Origin: PHET01 sp038202795
GTDB lineage: Bacteria; Actinomycetota; Coriobacteriia; Anaerosomatales; PHET01
Reading direction: 5' to 3'
Length of the DNA stretch: 5,787 nt
NCBI GenBank assembly: GCA_038202795.1
Contig: JBBREQ010000127.1
Span: 1-5,787, forward strand
In this document: positions 1 through 4,818 of the stretch, piece by piece
Layout: the number at the start of each line of letters is the position of its first letter
Numbering within the stretch: position 1 is the first letter of the stretch
The notes under the pieces: generated by a model
Databases searched by the model: none
What the model was told of the DNA's origin: nothing
Seen by the model: the letters and a program-made list of their open reading frames with translations, nothing else
Made by a program: the position numbers and the translations under genes

Positions 1-169
1 TACCGGCTCGACCTGCTGCTCTACCACATCACCATGCGCTGCTACGTCGCACTCGAGCTCAAGACACGCCCGCTCGAACCAGGCGACTACGGGCAGATGA
101 CGCTATACCTGCGCAGCGCTCGAGGGCGTGGTCGCGAGAGCGGGGGCGCTGGACTCCTCGGCGTCGTGA
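1..169 (+). pseudogene. 3' part of DUF1016/YhcG-type PDDEXK nuclease gene, truncated
   Basis: Reading from base 1, the first 37 codons (1-111) match the C-terminal nuclease core of DUF1016/YhcG proteins: YRLDLLLYH, then CYVALELK, then GDYGQMTLYL. The PDDEXK residues are visible as Asp4, Glu19 and Lys21 of the in-window peptide. Family members are nuclease-like proteins often found beside restriction and toxin loci. They normally continue for tens of residues after the 'FYL' strand, with an 'AVDD...P.IGLILC' segment. Here homology stops at about base 111. The same frame stays open to 543 as an Arg/Ser-rich tail antisense to the HEPN gene, and a shift to the next frame ends at the TGA at 167-169. 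I infer a 3' truncation or frameshift. The 5' part lies outside the window. The family call is fairly sure; the exact end is not. Confidence 0.6.
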
Positions 170-236
170 GCAGTGCCCGATGTTCTCGTTGCATGAGCCC
201 AGCCCTTCGGGTTGCCCACCCGACGACGGCCATCAG

Positions 237-662
237 CTATCCCACCAACTCCGGGTGCGCCGTCGACAGCCACTCGTGCACCTGGATCTCGAAGTCCACA
301 ACGCGGCGGATGAGGGCAGCGACATCGTCTGCGTCGACGAGCCCGGCAGCATCGTACATGGTTGCGTTTCGCCGACGTCGCGCCGCCTCGAGGGCATCAG
401 CGCTCGATTGTACCTGCGACCCCATGAGCCACGGGACGGAGCGCAGCGTATCGAGATGGTTCTCGCCGCCCCTGACTCGGTGCCCGGAGGCACGCACTAC
501 GATCTTCGCCAGCAAGAAGCCGGCTGTGTACGCGTCGACATAACGGCCATCGGTGCTTTGTGCGCGCACATTGGCGTCGCTCAGCGCCTCGGCGAACCGA
601 GCGAGTAGATCCGCGATCTCCTGTTTCGATGTCCCCAAGGGCTCGAGGGTCTCAGGCGTCAC
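237..662 (-). CDS. HEPN-domain toxin-like protein, partner of the MNT protein
   Basis: This 141-aa all-alpha protein starts at GTG 662. The start overlaps the end of the upstream MNT gene by 11 bp (GTGACGCCTGA), and GGGGGCGAAG lies just before it, so translation is probably coupled. The C-terminal half carries an Arg-rich helix (95-98) followed by N99, Y103 and D104. This corresponds to the HEPN active-site region, whose usual form is R-x4-6-H, but here a Tyr stands where the His is expected (R98-x4-Y103). HEPN proteins encoded next to MNT enzymes are typically RNases silenced by the partner; in studied HepT-MntA pairs the MNT enzyme AMPylates a tyrosine next to the HEPN motif. Y103 is the obvious candidate here, which is inference. 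Without the His the protein may be a weak or non-nuclease HEPN of the R-N-x3-Y kind known in actinobacteria. Placement as HEPN rests on the motif, size and operon partner. Confidence 0.75.
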   Translation of the reverse strand: MTPETLEPLGTSKQEIADLLARFAEALSDANVRAQSTDGRYVDAYTAGFLLAKIVVRASGHRVRGGENHLDTLRSVPWLMGSQVQSSADALEAARRRRNATMYDAAGLVDADDVAALIRRVVDFEIQVHEWLSTAHPELVG

Positions 663-1446
663 CTTCGCCCCCGATCACGTCAACTCTGGGCTGCGCCAGA
701 ACCGACTGAATAAAGTGGTTGCCCTTGGCACGCTTGCGGTCGAACTCCCCAGGTCGATAGCTCACCAGGTCGATTTCGCGACCCAGCTCCCGCTGCGCTT
801 CGGCAATCGGCTCCACCAACTCGTCGTCAGAGGCCTCGGTCACCACAACCAGGTCTATGTCGCTACCGATCCGGTCCGAGCCGCTTGCGGCTGAGCCGAA
901 CACGAACGCCCACTTCACAGGCTTTTCGAGCGTACCGAGGTGGCGAGCAATAGCCTCGGCAATCCCGAACTCGCGCGCAAGAAGTGCTCGGATCTGCTCG
1001 AACCGCTCGGACCTCACTGCCCGGTAGTAAAGCCGGTTGCCGTCCCTGCGCTCGGAAAGAAGGCCCATGCTCACTAGCCGCTTCACCGCAAGTTGCACTG
1101 AGCGCAGCCCGGCACCCGACCTGCGGGCAATCTCGCGCTGGTGTATCTCGATTGTGGGATTCAACAAGAAGATCGCGAGGACGCGGCGAACCCCCGGCGT
1201 CGACACGAGCTGCGTGACAGCGCCTTCGAGCGACGCCGCATTGAAACCCACAACATACGCCGCACGGCTCTCTTCGACCTGCTCGGCCTCAGGCGCGTCC
1301 GTCGCGGCTCGGTCCGGCGCCATCAGGCGCGCCACTGCCCGTCCCGCGCGCGTCACGATGAATTCGGTCCCCGCCTCGGCCCGCTGCAGAACGTCGAGAA
1401 GCGAGCTTTGTAGCACCTCGGCGGTAATCTCAACGGTGTTAGTCAT
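652..1446 (-). CDS. Phd-like / winged-helix / MNT nucleotidyltransferase antitoxin
   Basis: The protein has 264 aa in three parts. Residues 5-43 resemble the DNA-binding half of Phd/YefM antitoxins (ITAEVLQSSLLDVLQRA, then FIVTRAGRAVARL). Residues about 85-145 form an ArsR-like winged helix (IHQREIARRSGAG, then LVSMGLLSERRDGNRLYY). Residues about 175-264 are a minimal nucleotidyltransferase with FVFGS at 181-185, the exact GSx10DxD motif (G184, S185, D196, D198) and a third acidic residue, D226, in REIDLVSY. All catalytic residues are therefore present. MNT enzymes of this type antagonise HEPN toxins, in known cases by AMPylating them, and the overlapping downstream gene is a HEPN protein. 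I place the start at ATG 1446: AAGGAAG sits 8 nt upstream, and the longer possible start at 1515 would lie upstream of the promoter. The Phd and wHTH parts probably bind the palindrome at 1458-1477 for autoregulation (inference). Confidence 0.85.
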   Translation of the reverse strand: MTNTVEITAEVLQSSLLDVLQRAEAGTEFIVTRAGRAVARLMAPDRAATDAPEAEQVEESRAAYVVGFNAASLEGAVTQLVSTPGVRRVLAIFLLNPTIEIHQREIARRSGAGLRSVQLAVKRLVSMGLLSERRDGNRLYYRAVRSERFEQIRALLAREFGIAEAIARHLGTLEKPVKWAFVFGSAASGSDRIGSDIDLVVVTEASDDELVEPIAEAQRELGREIDLVSYRPGEFDRKRAKGNHFIQSVLAQPRVDVIGGEGDA

Positions 1447-1457
1447 CTGACACACTT

Positions 1458-1477
1458 CCTTAGTCGGTTGACTAAGG
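1458..1477 (-). promoter_or_regulatory. Perfect 8+8 bp palindrome, probable operator of the MNT/HEPN operon
   Basis: Arms CCTTAGTC and GACTAAGG are separated by 4 bp (GGTT). The site lies 11 bp before the MNT start codon, covers the expected transcription start, and shares four bases with the Shine-Dalgarno (1455-1461). This is where an autorepressor would block initiation. The likely ligand is the MNT protein itself, which carries two potential DNA-binding domains. The symmetry is directly seen; the role is inferred. Confidence 0.7.
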
Positions 1478-1480
1478 ACG

Positions 1481-1509
1481 AAGGTACTCGCCTGCACCAG
1501 GCGTGTCAA
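1481..1509 (-). promoter_or_regulatory. Sigma70-like promoter of the MNT/HEPN operon
   Basis: On the - strand a perfect TTGACA (1504-1509) is followed after exactly 17 bp by TACCTT (1481-1486), a weak -10. The predicted start of transcription, about 1472-1476, falls inside the palindrome at 1458-1477 and gives a leader of roughly 25-30 nt. Confidence 0.6.
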
Positions 1510-1569
1510 GGACAAGTGAAGCCATCTGCGCCAGGGCTTTCAGTGACCATGAGAGTGCCATCCGGACCC

Positions 1570-1642
1570 GTGCATTCGCCTGCGTTGATTGGTTTTCAAG
1601 ACGATTGCACTTATCTGTTACACTGTGCATTCCATCGCACTT
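1570..1642. repeat. Cluster of GTGC/GCAC half-sites upstream of hipB
   Basis: GTGCATTC occurs at 1570-1577 and again at 1625-1632. GCACTT occurs at 1607-1612 and 1637-1642, as the opposite half. Two loose inverted repeats result: TGCAC...GTGCA over 1606-1629 and GTGC...GCAC over 1625-1640. HipB-type repressors bind several palindromic sites before hipBA, so these are candidate operator halves. The arms are only 4-5 bp, so chance is possible. Confidence 0.3.
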
Positions 1643-1659
1643 TAAGTCCTCATTAGAAG

Positions 1660-1665
1660 TATAAT
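1660..1665 (+). promoter_or_regulatory. -10 element of the hipBA promoter
   Basis: A perfect TATAAT sits in the most AT-rich stretch of the window, 19 bp before the hipB ATG. No convincing -35 is found 16-18 bp upstream (the bases there are GCACTT or similar), so the promoter may need an activator or may be intrinsically modest. The predicted transcript begins near 1672, giving a very short leader of about 13 nt. Confidence 0.5.
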
Positions 1666-1684
1666 ATGCAGAATAGAGAACACT

Positions 1685-2023
1685 ATGGAACTTCAGAAGA
1701 TGAGTCCGGTCGCCATAGCGGAGGAACTGGGCATGAGGCTCAGGCAAGCGAGACTCAACGCTGATCTGTCTCAAGCCGAGGTGGCATCTCGCGCAGGACT
1801 CAGTAGAAGGACCGTCCTCAACGCCGAGAAGGGACAGGCCCAGCTGGAGAACCTTGTCGCCATACTGGCCGCGATCGATAAGGTGAACCAGCTCAATGTG
1901 TTTCTACCTGTACAGGAGGTATCTCCGATACAGCTGGCGAAACTCAAGGGCCAGCAGCGACAGCGGGCGTCTAGGGCAGAGACAAAGGCCGATCAGGCCA
2001 AAGAGGTCGACCCCACATGGTGA
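1685..2023 (+). CDS. hipB: HipB-type XRE antitoxin and repressor
   Basis: This 112-aa protein has a classical HTH_3 domain at residues about 17-72, with the recognition pair at 29-50 (SQAEVASRAGLS then RRTVLNAEKG). The N-terminal SPVAIAEELG resembles the helix before the HTH in HipB proteins. The C-terminal tail has SPIQLAKL followed by a basic QRQRASR stretch, as in many actinobacterial/proteobacterial HipB-like proteins. HipB dimers bind the operators before their own gene and hold HipA inactive. The next gene is hipA, overlapping by 7 bp, which settles the assignment. Start: ATG 1685 keeps the conserved N-terminal helix, with weak AGAGA before it. An ATG at codon 17 (1733) has a much better GGAGGA 8 nt upstream, so a shorter product is possible. 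Confidence 0.88.
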   Translation: MELQKMSPVAIAEELGMRLRQARLNADLSQAEVASRAGLSRRTVLNAEKGQAQLENLVAILAAIDKVNQLNVFLPVQEVSPIQLAKLKGQQRQRASRAETKADQAKEVDPTW

Positions 2024-3336
2024 TGGAGGTCGCGAGCGTCAGGTACGACGAGCATGATGTCGGCGCGGTCAGTTTCAACACCGCGACGGGCATCGGCTCG
2101 TTCGAATTCGAACCGCGCTTCATCAGAACGGGCATAGAGCTGTCGCCCTTGAAGATGCCTCTGTCACGGAGCATCTACTCGTTTCCTGAGGCCGATCGGG
2201 ACGTGTTCCAAGGGTTACCCGGGATGGTGGCGGACTCTCTGCCGGACGATTTCGGCACTGCTGTGCTGGATGCGTGGATCGCCGATCAAGGTAGGTCGCC
2301 GGCCGACGTCACGCCACTGCAGCGCCTCAAGTACACCGGAACGCGCGGCATGGGGGCACTCACGTATCACCCCGTTTTCCGGAGGAAGGGCCTGGACTCC
2401 TCACGGCACGTTGAGATCGAATCTCTCGTCGCTGTTGCCCAGGAGGTCCTGGACGAGCGAGGGCAGTTCGGAGTTCACCTCGGCACTGCGGGCCATCGGG
2501 ATGAGGAGGCCATGCTGGCACTGATGACTGTAGGCGTCAGCGCAGGAGGCGCTCGGCCCAAGGCAGTGCTCGCCTTCAACGACGACTTCAGCCAAGTGCG
2601 GTCAGGACAGGTGGATGCGCCGGACGGGTTCACCCATTTCATCATGAAGTTCGACGGAGTCAGCGAACACAGCAGGAGCAAGGAGGCCTTTGGCGATCCG
2701 ATGGGTTACGGGGTGATGGAGTATGTGTATCACCTGATGGCGACCGCCTGCGGGATCGACATGATGCCGTGCCACCTGCTCGATGAAGGCGACAGGCGGC
2801 ACTTCATCACCCAGCGCTTTGATCGAGATGGCAACAAGAGGTTTCATGTGCAGACACTGAATGGCCTGGGACACATCAGCTACAGGCAAGCGGGCTTCTA
2901 CTCCTACGCTGAGCTGTTGGCAACTACCAGAGAGCTGGGGCTGGGCGCCGACGACGCGCTGCAGATACTCAAGCGCATGGTCTTCAACATCGTCGCGCGC
3001 AATCATGACGACCACTCAAAGAACGTCGCATTCATGCTCGATGCCCAGCACAACTGGCGACTGGCGCCTGCGTACGACTTGGCCTACAGCTACAGGCCCG
3101 GAAGCCCTTGGGTAGGCAGCCATTGGATGAAGCTCAATGGGAGGCGAGATGACTTCACTCGAGAAGACTTCTACAGCCTTGGGAAGTTGAGCCCCATCTT
3201 CAGCAAGCGCCGGATCGACCAGGTGATCGAAGAGACAACGCAGCACGTGTCGCGATGGAGTGACCTGGCCGCGGAGCACGGTGTGCCGGCACCATTGCTC
3301 AAGACGGTAGCAGCGAACCTACGGCTGACGATCTAG
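2017..3336 (+). CDS. hipA: HipA-type serine/threonine kinase toxin
   Basis: At 439 aa this is essentially the length of E. coli HipA (440 aa). The N-terminal HipA subdomain covers about residues 1-115. The glycine-rich loop SAGGARPKA follows at 175-183, then K211 in FIMKFD (likely ATP-binding Lys), the catalytic loop ARNHDDHSKN at 327-336, and APAYDLAYS at 350-358. D331 and D354 are spaced 23 residues apart, exactly like the catalytic D309 and metal-binding D332 of E. coli HipA. S175 falls where S150, the autophosphorylation site, lies. The kinase therefore looks active. HipA family toxins phosphorylate translation factors (glutamyl-tRNA synthetase in E. coli) and cause growth arrest; the target here is unknown. 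The ATG at 2017 has AAGAGG 9 nt upstream and overlaps the hipB end; ATG 2023 is a second possible start. The gene ends convergently, 14 bp from the triple-HTH gene. Confidence 0.93.
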   Translation: MVMEVASVRYDEHDVGAVSFNTATGIGSFEFEPRFIRTGIELSPLKMPLSRSIYSFPEADRDVFQGLPGMVADSLPDDFGTAVLDAWIADQGRSPADVTPLQRLKYTGTRGMGALTYHPVFRRKGLDSSRHVEIESLVAVAQEVLDERGQFGVHLGTAGHRDEEAMLALMTVGVSAGGARPKAVLAFNDDFSQVRSGQVDAPDGFTHFIMKFDGVSEHSRSKEAFGDPMGYGVMEYVYHLMATACGIDMMPCHLLDEGDRRHFITQRFDRDGNKRFHVQTLNGLGHISYRQAGFYSYAELLATTRELGLGADDALQILKRMVFNIVARNHDDHSKNVAFMLDAQHNWRLAPAYDLAYSYRPGSPWVGSHWMKLNGRRDDFTREDFYSLGKLSPIFSKRRIDQVIEETTQHVSRWSDLAAEHGVPAPLLKTVAANLRLTI

Positions 3337-3350
3337 CCTGCCCGGACGCC

Positions 3351-3902
3351 TCACTCCCCCGCCCACGTCCGCCCCCGCGCGATCGCCAGCACCGTCGACG
3401 CCGACACCCCGAACTCCGCCGCGACCTTGCGCGACGACACCCCGACCGCCAACCGCTGCTTGATCTCGCCCGCCTGAGCCGCCGTCAGCGCCTTGCCCCG
3501 TTGCGGTTTCTCGGCGAGTCGGCTTGCCAGCCCCGGGTCGAGTGCGGACCACGCGTGACCGTGCTTGATGGCGCTGACCATGCTGGGGCTGATGCCGAAC
3601 TCCTCGGCGATCGCTCGGCCGGAACGTCCGGCTTCGAGCGCCTCGATGACCCACTGCGCACCGGCGGCGTCCAGCACCGCACCTACGGATGCCGCCTGCA
3701 TCCGTAGGCGCAGCCCGTCATCGATCGCGTCGGCCCACCGCTTGCCGCTCTTGATCGCGCCCACAGTCTGGGCGGAGACCCCAAACCGCTCGGCTATCGC
3801 GGCGTGGCGCTCCCCCTCGGCGATGCACTCGGCAATCGCTCGGGCCTTCTCGGCATCGAGGCTTCCGCGGCTGTTGGGAGCACTGGGGCGATCATAGGAC
3901 AC
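3351..3902 (-). CDS. Small DNA-binding protein with three tandem HTH units
   Basis: This 183-aa protein consists almost entirely of three helix-turn-helix units at residues 15-56, 77-118 and 139-180, joined by 20-residue linkers. Each unit follows one pattern: L-x-A...I...L..G..., then IAxxFG(V/I)S..TV.AI..G..W. The pattern resembles the HTH found at the ends of HNH homing endonucleases and in resolvases, but no nuclease or recombinase domain is attached. It probably binds a long or repeated DNA site (inference). I chose GTG 3902 because GGAGAGGA lies 6 nt upstream. A TTG at 3947 would add a Pro/Arg-rich tail with a poorer ribosome site. It is the last gene of the - strand row, 50 bp after the 97-aa ORF. 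It may regulate the cluster or be a relic of a mobile element. The function is not known. Confidence 0.75.
   Translation of the reverse strand: MSYDRPSAPNSRGSLDAEKARAIAECIAEGERHAAIAERFGVSAQTVGAIKSGKRWADAIDDGLRLRMQAASVGAVLDAAGAQWVIEALEAGRSGRAIAEEFGISPSMVSAIKHGHAWSALDPGLASRLAEKPQRGKALTAAQAGEIKQRLAVGVSSRKVAAEFGVSASTVLAIARGRTWAGE
3363..3860 (-). repeat. Three 126-bp coding repeats at a 186-bp period
   Basis: Units at 3735-3860, 3549-3674 and 3363-3488 each encode a 42-aa HTH module. The conserved F of FG(V/I)S falls at residues 40, 102 and 164, and the closing W at 56, 118 and 180: a strict 62-residue step with no insertions. The units have diverged in sequence, so this is an old internal duplication kept in length. 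Confidence 0.8.
3832..3865. repeat. Imperfect 34-bp repeat, copy 1 (in the triple-HTH gene)
   Basis: This stretch encodes SLDAEKARAIA at the start of HTH unit 1. It matches 4784-4816 in the same orientation at 29 of 34 aligned positions, with four mismatches and one gap. Confidence 0.55.
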
Positions 3903-3908
3903 TGGGAG

Positions 3909-3916
3909 TCCTCTCC
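3909..3916 (-). promoter_or_regulatory. Shine-Dalgarno deciding the triple-HTH start
   Basis: GGAGAGGA on the - strand, 6 nt before GTG 3902, is the best ribosome site near this gene. It favours the 183-aa product over the longer TTG-initiated one. Confidence 0.6.
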
Positions 3917-3952
3917 AACTGGCCGACGCGAGGGGCGGTGGAGCCAAGCACT

Positions 3953-4246
3953 CTACCCTTCGACCTCACGGACTCGCTCTATGATGGCGCGGATAATCGC
4001 CTCTAGTACGTGCGGGCCTTGGAGCGCCCACCCGGTTAGGTCCGGCACATGCACGCCGAGGCCTTCCGCCGCCAGTCCCGCCCTCTCGCGCTCCAGTGAT
4101 GTGGCGAGCTGCGACCACAGTGCCTCATCTGATAGCGAGGAGGAACGGGGGGCCGCAAGAACGCTCGTCAGGCAGTTGGCCTCCGCGGTGGATTCCCGAC
4201 CTCTCGAGGACGACGTCTCCCGTCTCTCTAGCAACTCAGCTGTCAA
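3953..4246 (-). CDS. 97-aa ORF, possible rearranged HEPN-type partner of a lost MNT gene
   Basis: The protein is not recognised as a whole. It starts at TTG 4246, soon after an in-frame TGA, and overlaps the MNT-like remnant by 11 nt (TTGACAGCTGA), the same arrangement as in the intact operon (GTGACGCCTGA). Its first 12 residues, MTAELLERRETS, match 7 of the first 12 residues of the HEPN protein at 237-662. After that similarity is lost: no HEPN Arg/Asn/Tyr motif can be seen, and residues about 35-97 (SSSLSDEALW to VREVEG) form a helical, Leu/Glu-rich stretch with good codon composition. Two readings are possible: a HEPN gene that lost its middle and gained another end, or an unrelated small gene that captured the old start. 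The triple-HTH gene follows on the same strand. Whether it is expressed is uncertain. Confidence 0.45.
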   Translation of the reverse strand: MTAELLERRETSSSRGRESTAEANCLTSVLAAPRSSSLSDEALWSQLATSLERERAGLAAEGLGVHVPDLTGWALQGPHVLEAIIRAIIERVREVEG

Positions 4247-4332
4247 CGTCGTCTCCGATCACATCTATGCGGGTAGACGACGTAGTCAATCTCCCTGCCC
4301 AGCGCCTCGGCGAAACCCTCGAGGAAGTGGAC
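4236..4332 (-). pseudogene. C-terminal remnant of a second MNT nucleotidyltransferase gene
   Basis: In one - strand frame (4332 down to about 4273) the sequence reads FAEALGREIDYVVY, like ELGREIDLVSY around D226 of the intact MNT protein. Shifted by one frame, bases 4271-4236 read RIDVIGDDVDS and stop, matching the intact C-terminus RVDVIGGEGDA. The roughly 22 residues that should separate these two pieces are missing and the frame changes at the joint (about 4270-4276), so this is a deletion plus frameshift. No GSx10DxD motif was found upstream. The similarity is visible in both protein and DNA, and the next ORF begins with the same 11-nt overlap as in the intact operon. Short lengths keep the confidence moderate. 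Confidence 0.5.
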
Positions 4333-4398
4333 AGAGTTCGTGCAGTTCAGCGGCGATTCAGCCGCCGCGGGGGGCAAGGGCTCGGGCCGGCGCGCCCT

Positions 4399-4818
4399 CT
4401 AGCCGCCGACCTCTTCGCCCTCGTAGCCGGCGATGCCATACCCCGGCTTGGTCTCACCCAGTGCCATGTCCTCGATCTGAGCCGTGGCCTCGAGATCGCA
4501 CGAGGCGTCTTGCGCCTCCTCTGGCTCGGTGTCGCACTCGCCTCGGCCGCTACCGGCCGGATTGGCGAACTCATCGGGCACAGGTGGCCGCAACTCATCC
4601 GCAGCGGGCTCATTGCCCAGATCTTCTGCGAAGTCGATATCCTGCTCGTCTTGCATGTCGTGCCCCCGCTCCGTCGCTAGTCCTACTCCGCGAGCGCGAC
4701 CTTCCGGTCTGGCCGGAAGCCGCACCTCGCCGATGACTGGTTCATACCCCACGTGGCTCGACCCGTACGCGGGTCTCCCGCGCGCGATCGCTCGCGTCTT
4801 CTCGGCTTCGAGCTTCAC
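4399..4818 (-). CDS. Acidic hypothetical protein overlapping the fic stop
   Basis: This 139-aa ORF is of unknown family. Its GTG (4818) overlaps the fic stop codon as GTGA, a typical coupling arrangement. The first part is basic (KLEAEKTRAIARG, then GEVRLPARPEGRARG). From Met55 onward the protein is very acidic: about 25 Asp/Glu against 3 Lys/Arg in the last 85 residues, with two Cys and a Gly/Tyr-rich end (GYGIAGYEGEE). Met55 at 4656 is itself preceded by GGAGCGGGGG, so an 85-aa acidic protein may be the real product. The N-terminal dozen residues mirror the beginning of HTH unit 1 in the triple-HTH protein, which may mark a fusion scar. An antitoxin-like or DNA-mimicking role for the acidic part is conceivable but unsupported by any motif. 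Confidence 0.45.
   Translation of the reverse strand: MKLEAEKTRAIARGRPAYGSSHVGYEPVIGEVRLPARPEGRARGVGLATERGHDMQDEQDIDFAEDLGNEPAADELRPPVPDEFANPAGSGRGECDTEPEEAQDASCDLEATAQIEDMALGETKPGYGIAGYEGEEVGG
4784..4816. repeat. Imperfect 34-bp repeat, copy 2 (after the fic stop)
   Basis: This encodes KLEAEKTRAIA at the start of the acidic ORF and aligns to 3832-3865 in the same reading frame. It begins at the fic stop codon, so the homology edge coincides with a gene junction. Confidence 0.55.

Noticed and set aside
200..214. Small hairpin CAGCCC-TTC-GGGTTG between the nuclease remnant and the HEPN gene as a bidirectional terminator
   Set aside because: The stem is only six pairs with one G-T pair, and no T-run follows on either strand.
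1447..1515. A start of the MNT gene at 1515 instead of 1446
   Set aside because: It would place the start codon upstream of the TTGACA element and translate across the operator. ATG 1446 has a good ribosome site and begins right at the Phd-like domain.
3343..3371. Inverted repeat CGGACG...CGTCCG at the hipA / triple-HTH convergence as a terminator
   Set aside because: Six-base arms with a 17-base loop and no T-run. It lies partly in the coding end of the HTH gene and is common by chance in GC-rich DNA.
3903..3947. TTG 3947 as the start of the triple-HTH gene
   Set aside because: The extra 15 residues have no homology to the repeats, and the ribosome site is weaker than GGAGAGGA before GTG 3902.
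3804..4736. Long + strand open frames (3804-4736 and 4096-4680)
   Set aside because: Their translations are Ser/Arg/Pro-rich without any domain, and they lie opposite better-supported - strand genes. Long stop-free frames are expected in GC-rich DNA.
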